DNA of 36,238 nucleotides. It comes from Planctomycetota bacterium (GTDB lineage: Bacteria > Planctomycetota > Brocadiia > Brocadiales > Brocadiaceae). Below the pieces are notes generated by a model. That model saw only the letters and a list, made by a program, of their open reading frames with translations, made no database searches and was not told the DNA's origin. The DNA lies in contig JAGWZR010000001.1 of the NCBI GenBank assembly GCA_018968795.1, positions 1-36,238 on the forward strand, given 5' to 3'. Of the stretch, positions 33,928-36,238 are shown piece by piece (the stretch's first letter is position 1; each line of letters opens with the position of its first letter). The translations under genes and the position numbers were made by a program.

Positions 33928-36066
33928 ATGACTGACCTGCTTTTTGAAATTGGCGCCGAAGAGATTCCTGCCAGTTATATAACTCCTGCGCTTGATCAGA
34001 TGAAAGTTCTGTTTGCAGAAGGGGCAAAGAAACATCGTCTGGAGATACATTCCCTTTATTGTACCGGTACGCCGAGAAGATTAACCTTGTTCGCAAAAGG
34101 TCTGCCACAAAAACAAGAAAGTATCACGGAAGAAATCCAGGGACCATCTGCCGCTATCGCCCTTGATAAAGCTGGAAATTTTACAAAAGCCGGTTTAGGG
34201 TTTGCCAGGTCTCAGGGTGTTGAGATAAATAATCTCCTCGTAAAAAAGACTGCGAAAGGAGAATATTGTTTCGCAATCAAGAAGATAGCCGGTCGAGAGA
34301 CGCTGCACATCCTGCCGGAAATTTTAACTGAAATTATCAAGAATATTTCATTCCCAAAATCCATGAAGTGGAAAGAAAACGGTTTGTTTTTCGCCCGTCC
34401 TATACGTTCGCTTCTTGTGCTATTTGGGGATAAGGTTGTTCCAGTGGAAGTCAATGGGATTAAGGCTGACAAGTTTGCCTTTGGACATCCTTTCCTGTCT
34501 GGCAAGAGGATTGAAATTCCAGAGGCCGATTGGGACTTGTACAAGCAATTGCTCAAACAGGAAAAGGTTACCGTAGATATGGCAGAGCGTCGCGGGGCAC
34601 TGAGAACAAAAATAACAGACCTTATGACGCCCTACGGTGCATCCATTGACGACGAAGAGCTATTGGATGAGGTAACAAATTTAGTAGAATACCCCAATGC
34701 CATTGAATGCAAATTTGACGAAGAATTTCTTGACATCCCCGCAGACGTCATAGAAACCGCCATGAAGGAACATCAGCGGTATTTTCCTATTAAAAAAAGC
34801 GATGGAAAGCTTTTGAATAAATTTATAACAGCGCTCAATCGCGATGAAAGTAATGCAAATACTACCATTCGGGGTAATGAACGTGTGTTGAGGGCGCGGC
34901 TCTCCGATGCCAGATTCTTCTGGAAAGAGGATAGAAAAACCCCGCTCGAAAAGCGAGTAGAAGATTTGAAGAACCTTGCCTTCCTTGCAAAATTAGGAAA
35001 TTATTATGACAGGACAAACAGGATTGTCGATCTTTCCAATTTTCTATCACACAGATTAACCAACTTTGGTACGTTAACTATTGAAGATGCCGCATTAGTC
35101 AAACGCGCATCGCTCTTATGTAAGGCAGACCTTCTCACACAAATGGTAGGCGAATTTCCATCATTACAAGGGATTATGGGAAGGGAGTATGCCGAATGGG
35201 ACGGTGAAAACCCATCGGTTACCTCAGCAATCGCCGAACATTACAGGCCTCGCTTTGCCGCAGATAGCATTCCCGCATCGAAGATTGGAGCGGTTGTAGG
35301 TTTGGCCGATAAGTTTGACACGATATGTAGTTGCTTTGTCCTCGGATTAATTCCAACAGGTTCACAAGACCCGTATTCTTTGAGGAGGCATGCCTATGGT
35401 ATCATTCGGATATTAGAAGAGTATGGGTTTACCTTGGAACTCAAGGAAATCCTTTCTCAGGCTTTATCCCTGCTTCCCACGTTCTCGGAACGGAACAGTG
35501 AACATACCATACGCGAAAAAATAGTGTCAGGGATAAAGGAGTTTTTCAGAGACAGGCTATTCCAGATAAATATAGAAAGAGGGTGTCGCCACGACCTGGT
35601 GAATGCCGTTCTGAACTCAGGGGCAGGATTTGACGATATCTATGATTTTTCACAGAGATTAAAGACTTTATCCGGTATTTCAAAAGAAAACTGGTGGCAT
35701 GACCTTGTCACGGTTGTCGAAAGAACGTTCAATATCGGCAAAAAGGCAAGTAGCATCGGGTCGGTAGAGGAGCGTATATTTACTGAGCCAGAGGAACGCC
35801 AACTGTGGAGTGTTTACAAAAAAAATGAAGCGGATATTCGAAAATTGATAGATGGGAAAAGGTACGAAGAAGCCTCGTATGAATATTATGACGCCTTTGC
35901 CAAGCCCGTCCATACCTTCTTTGACAGGGTATTCGTGAATGTTGAAGACGAAAAGATTCGCAACAATAGACTTCTCCTCCTGAAGGAGATCAACGAGTTA
36001 TACTCCGCAAAAATAGCCGACCTTTCTCAAATCATCATCCCCAACAACAAACCAGCCAGTGACTAG
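33928..36066 (+). CDS. glyS: Glycyl-tRNA synthetase beta subunit
   Basis: The beta chain of the alpha2-beta2 bacterial glycyl-tRNA synthetase, which helps recognise and charge tRNA-Gly. It has 712 residues and the family opening LLFEIGAEEIPASYITPALD, followed by GPSAAIALDKAGNFTKAGLG, AMKEHQRYFPI and RLSDARFFWKEDRKTPLEKR, then an HD-like region (TQMVGEFPSLQGIMGREYAE) and a C-terminal anticodon-binding part (DAFAKPVHTFFDRVFVNVED). The alpha gene glyQ, often adjacent, is not in the window. The gene is coupled to the sugar dehydrogenase (one-base gap). A tRNA-Gly(CCC) lies 6 kb away on the other strand. Confidence 0.96.
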   Translation: MTDLLFEIGAEEIPASYITPALDQMKVLFAEGAKKHRLEIHSLYCTGTPRRLTLFAKGLPQKQESITEEIQGPSAAIALDKAGNFTKAGLGFARSQGVEINNLLVKKTAKGEYCFAIKKIAGRETLHILPEILTEIIKNISFPKSMKWKENGLFFARPIRSLLVLFGDKVVPVEVNGIKADKFAFGHPFLSGKRIEIPEADWDLYKQLLKQEKVTVDMAERRGALRTKITDLMTPYGASIDDEELLDEVTNLVEYPNAIECKFDEEFLDIPADVIETAMKEHQRYFPIKKSDGKLLNKFITALNRDESNANTTIRGNERVLRARLSDARFFWKEDRKTPLEKRVEDLKNLAFLAKLGNYYDRTNRIVDLSNFLSHRLTNFGTLTIEDAALVKRASLLCKADLLTQMVGEFPSLQGIMGREYAEWDGENPSVTSAIAEHYRPRFAADSIPASKIGAVVGLADKFDTICSCFVLGLIPTGSQDPYSLRRHAYGIIRILEEYGFTLELKEILSQALSLLPTFSERNSEHTIREKIVSGIKEFFRDRLFQINIERGCRHDLVNAVLNSGAGFDDIYDFSQRLKTLSGISKENWWHDLVTVVERTFNIGKKASSIGSVEERIFTEPEERQLWSVYKKNEADIRKLIDGKRYEEASYEYYDAFAKPVHTFFDRVFVNVEDEKIRNNRLLLLKEINELYSAKIADLSQIIIPNNKPASD

Positions 36067-36191
36067 ATTCCAAGTAATATAGCAAATTCCCAGATTTTTG
36101 GTTTTTGTAAGTTACAAATTGTCAAAGCGCGGCGACAACAACAGAGATGGGAAATAACAGCTGATAAAAATGTTAGGGCTTAAAATTAAAC

Positions 36192-36219
36192 TTGACATTA
36201 AAACTATGTTATGTAGAAT
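36192..36219 (+). promoter_or_regulatory. Promoter reading out of the right edge
   Basis: A perfect TTGACA (36192-36197), a 16-base spacer and TAGAAT (36214-36219). The gene it serves would start beyond 36238. Nothing else was seen between the glyS stop and this site. Confidence 0.55.
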
Positions 36220-36238
36220 TTAGATTCATTAATTTCAA

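Overview
The window reads as a chromosomal stretch of a Gram-negative-type anaerobe that is moderately AT-rich by eye. It carries Kdo-phosphate and LPS-export genes (kdsD, kdsC, an LptC/LptA-like protein), an oxygen-sensitive class III ribonucleotide reductase (nrdD, nrdG) under NrdR, a CobA-HemD fusion for tetrapyrrole synthesis, a KAS III gene cut by the left edge, and a split glycyl-tRNA synthetase (glyS). Many genes lack a clear Shine-Dalgarno sequence. Together this suits an anaerobic planctomycete such as the anammox order Brocadiales, but that assignment is inference from gene content; no rRNA or other lineage marker is present.

Layout. (1) 1-1110, minus strand: the first 33 codons of a KAS III (FabH-like) gene, a six-helix membrane protein of unknown function upstream of it, then a decayed VOC/glyoxalase fragment and a hairpin. 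(2) 1111-3974, minus: dinB and the cobA-hemD fusion. (3) 4159-10032, minus: an envelope operon kdsD-kdsC-hicB-(broken hicA)-lptC/A-GDPD/HEAT, driven by a good promoter at 10091-10119. This is the familiar kdsD-kdsC-lptC-lptA order with a HicBA module inserted. (4) 10170-15567, plus: M50 protease, scpA, a Trm112-like zinc protein, yidC, mnmE and a dCMP deaminase. (5) 15771-19703, plus: nrdR-nrdD-nrdG, preceded by two NrdR-box-like sites 31 bp apart over the promoter and an 11-bp perfect hairpin in the leader. (6) 19760-23643, plus: a probable 28-residue lysine-rich peptide gene, a strong hairpin, and smc. (7) 23900-27788, plus: a membrane-anchored helix-hairpin-helix protein, an AI-2E/PerM-type permease, and uvrB. 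(8) 27996-32445, minus: tRNA-Gly(CCC) directly behind a YhcC-type radical SAM gene, then rnr and a yhaM-like exoribonuclease. (9) 32556-36219, plus: a nucleotide-sugar dehydrogenase one base ahead of glyS, and an outward promoter for a gene beyond the right edge.

Most of the window is housekeeping: chromosome segregation (smc, scpA), DNA repair (dinB, uvrB), RNA decay (rnr, yhaM), tRNA modification and charging (mnmE, glyS, tRNA-Gly), membrane insertion (yidC) and envelope synthesis. No CRISPR array, prophage or intact insertion sequence was seen. The least ordinary items are the NrdR-box/hairpin control region, the HicBA module with a frameshifted toxin inside an LPS operon, the GDPD-HEAT protein with altered catalytic histidines, the oversized LptC/LptA protein, the lysine-rich micro-gene before smc, and the left-edge lipid-gene remnant.
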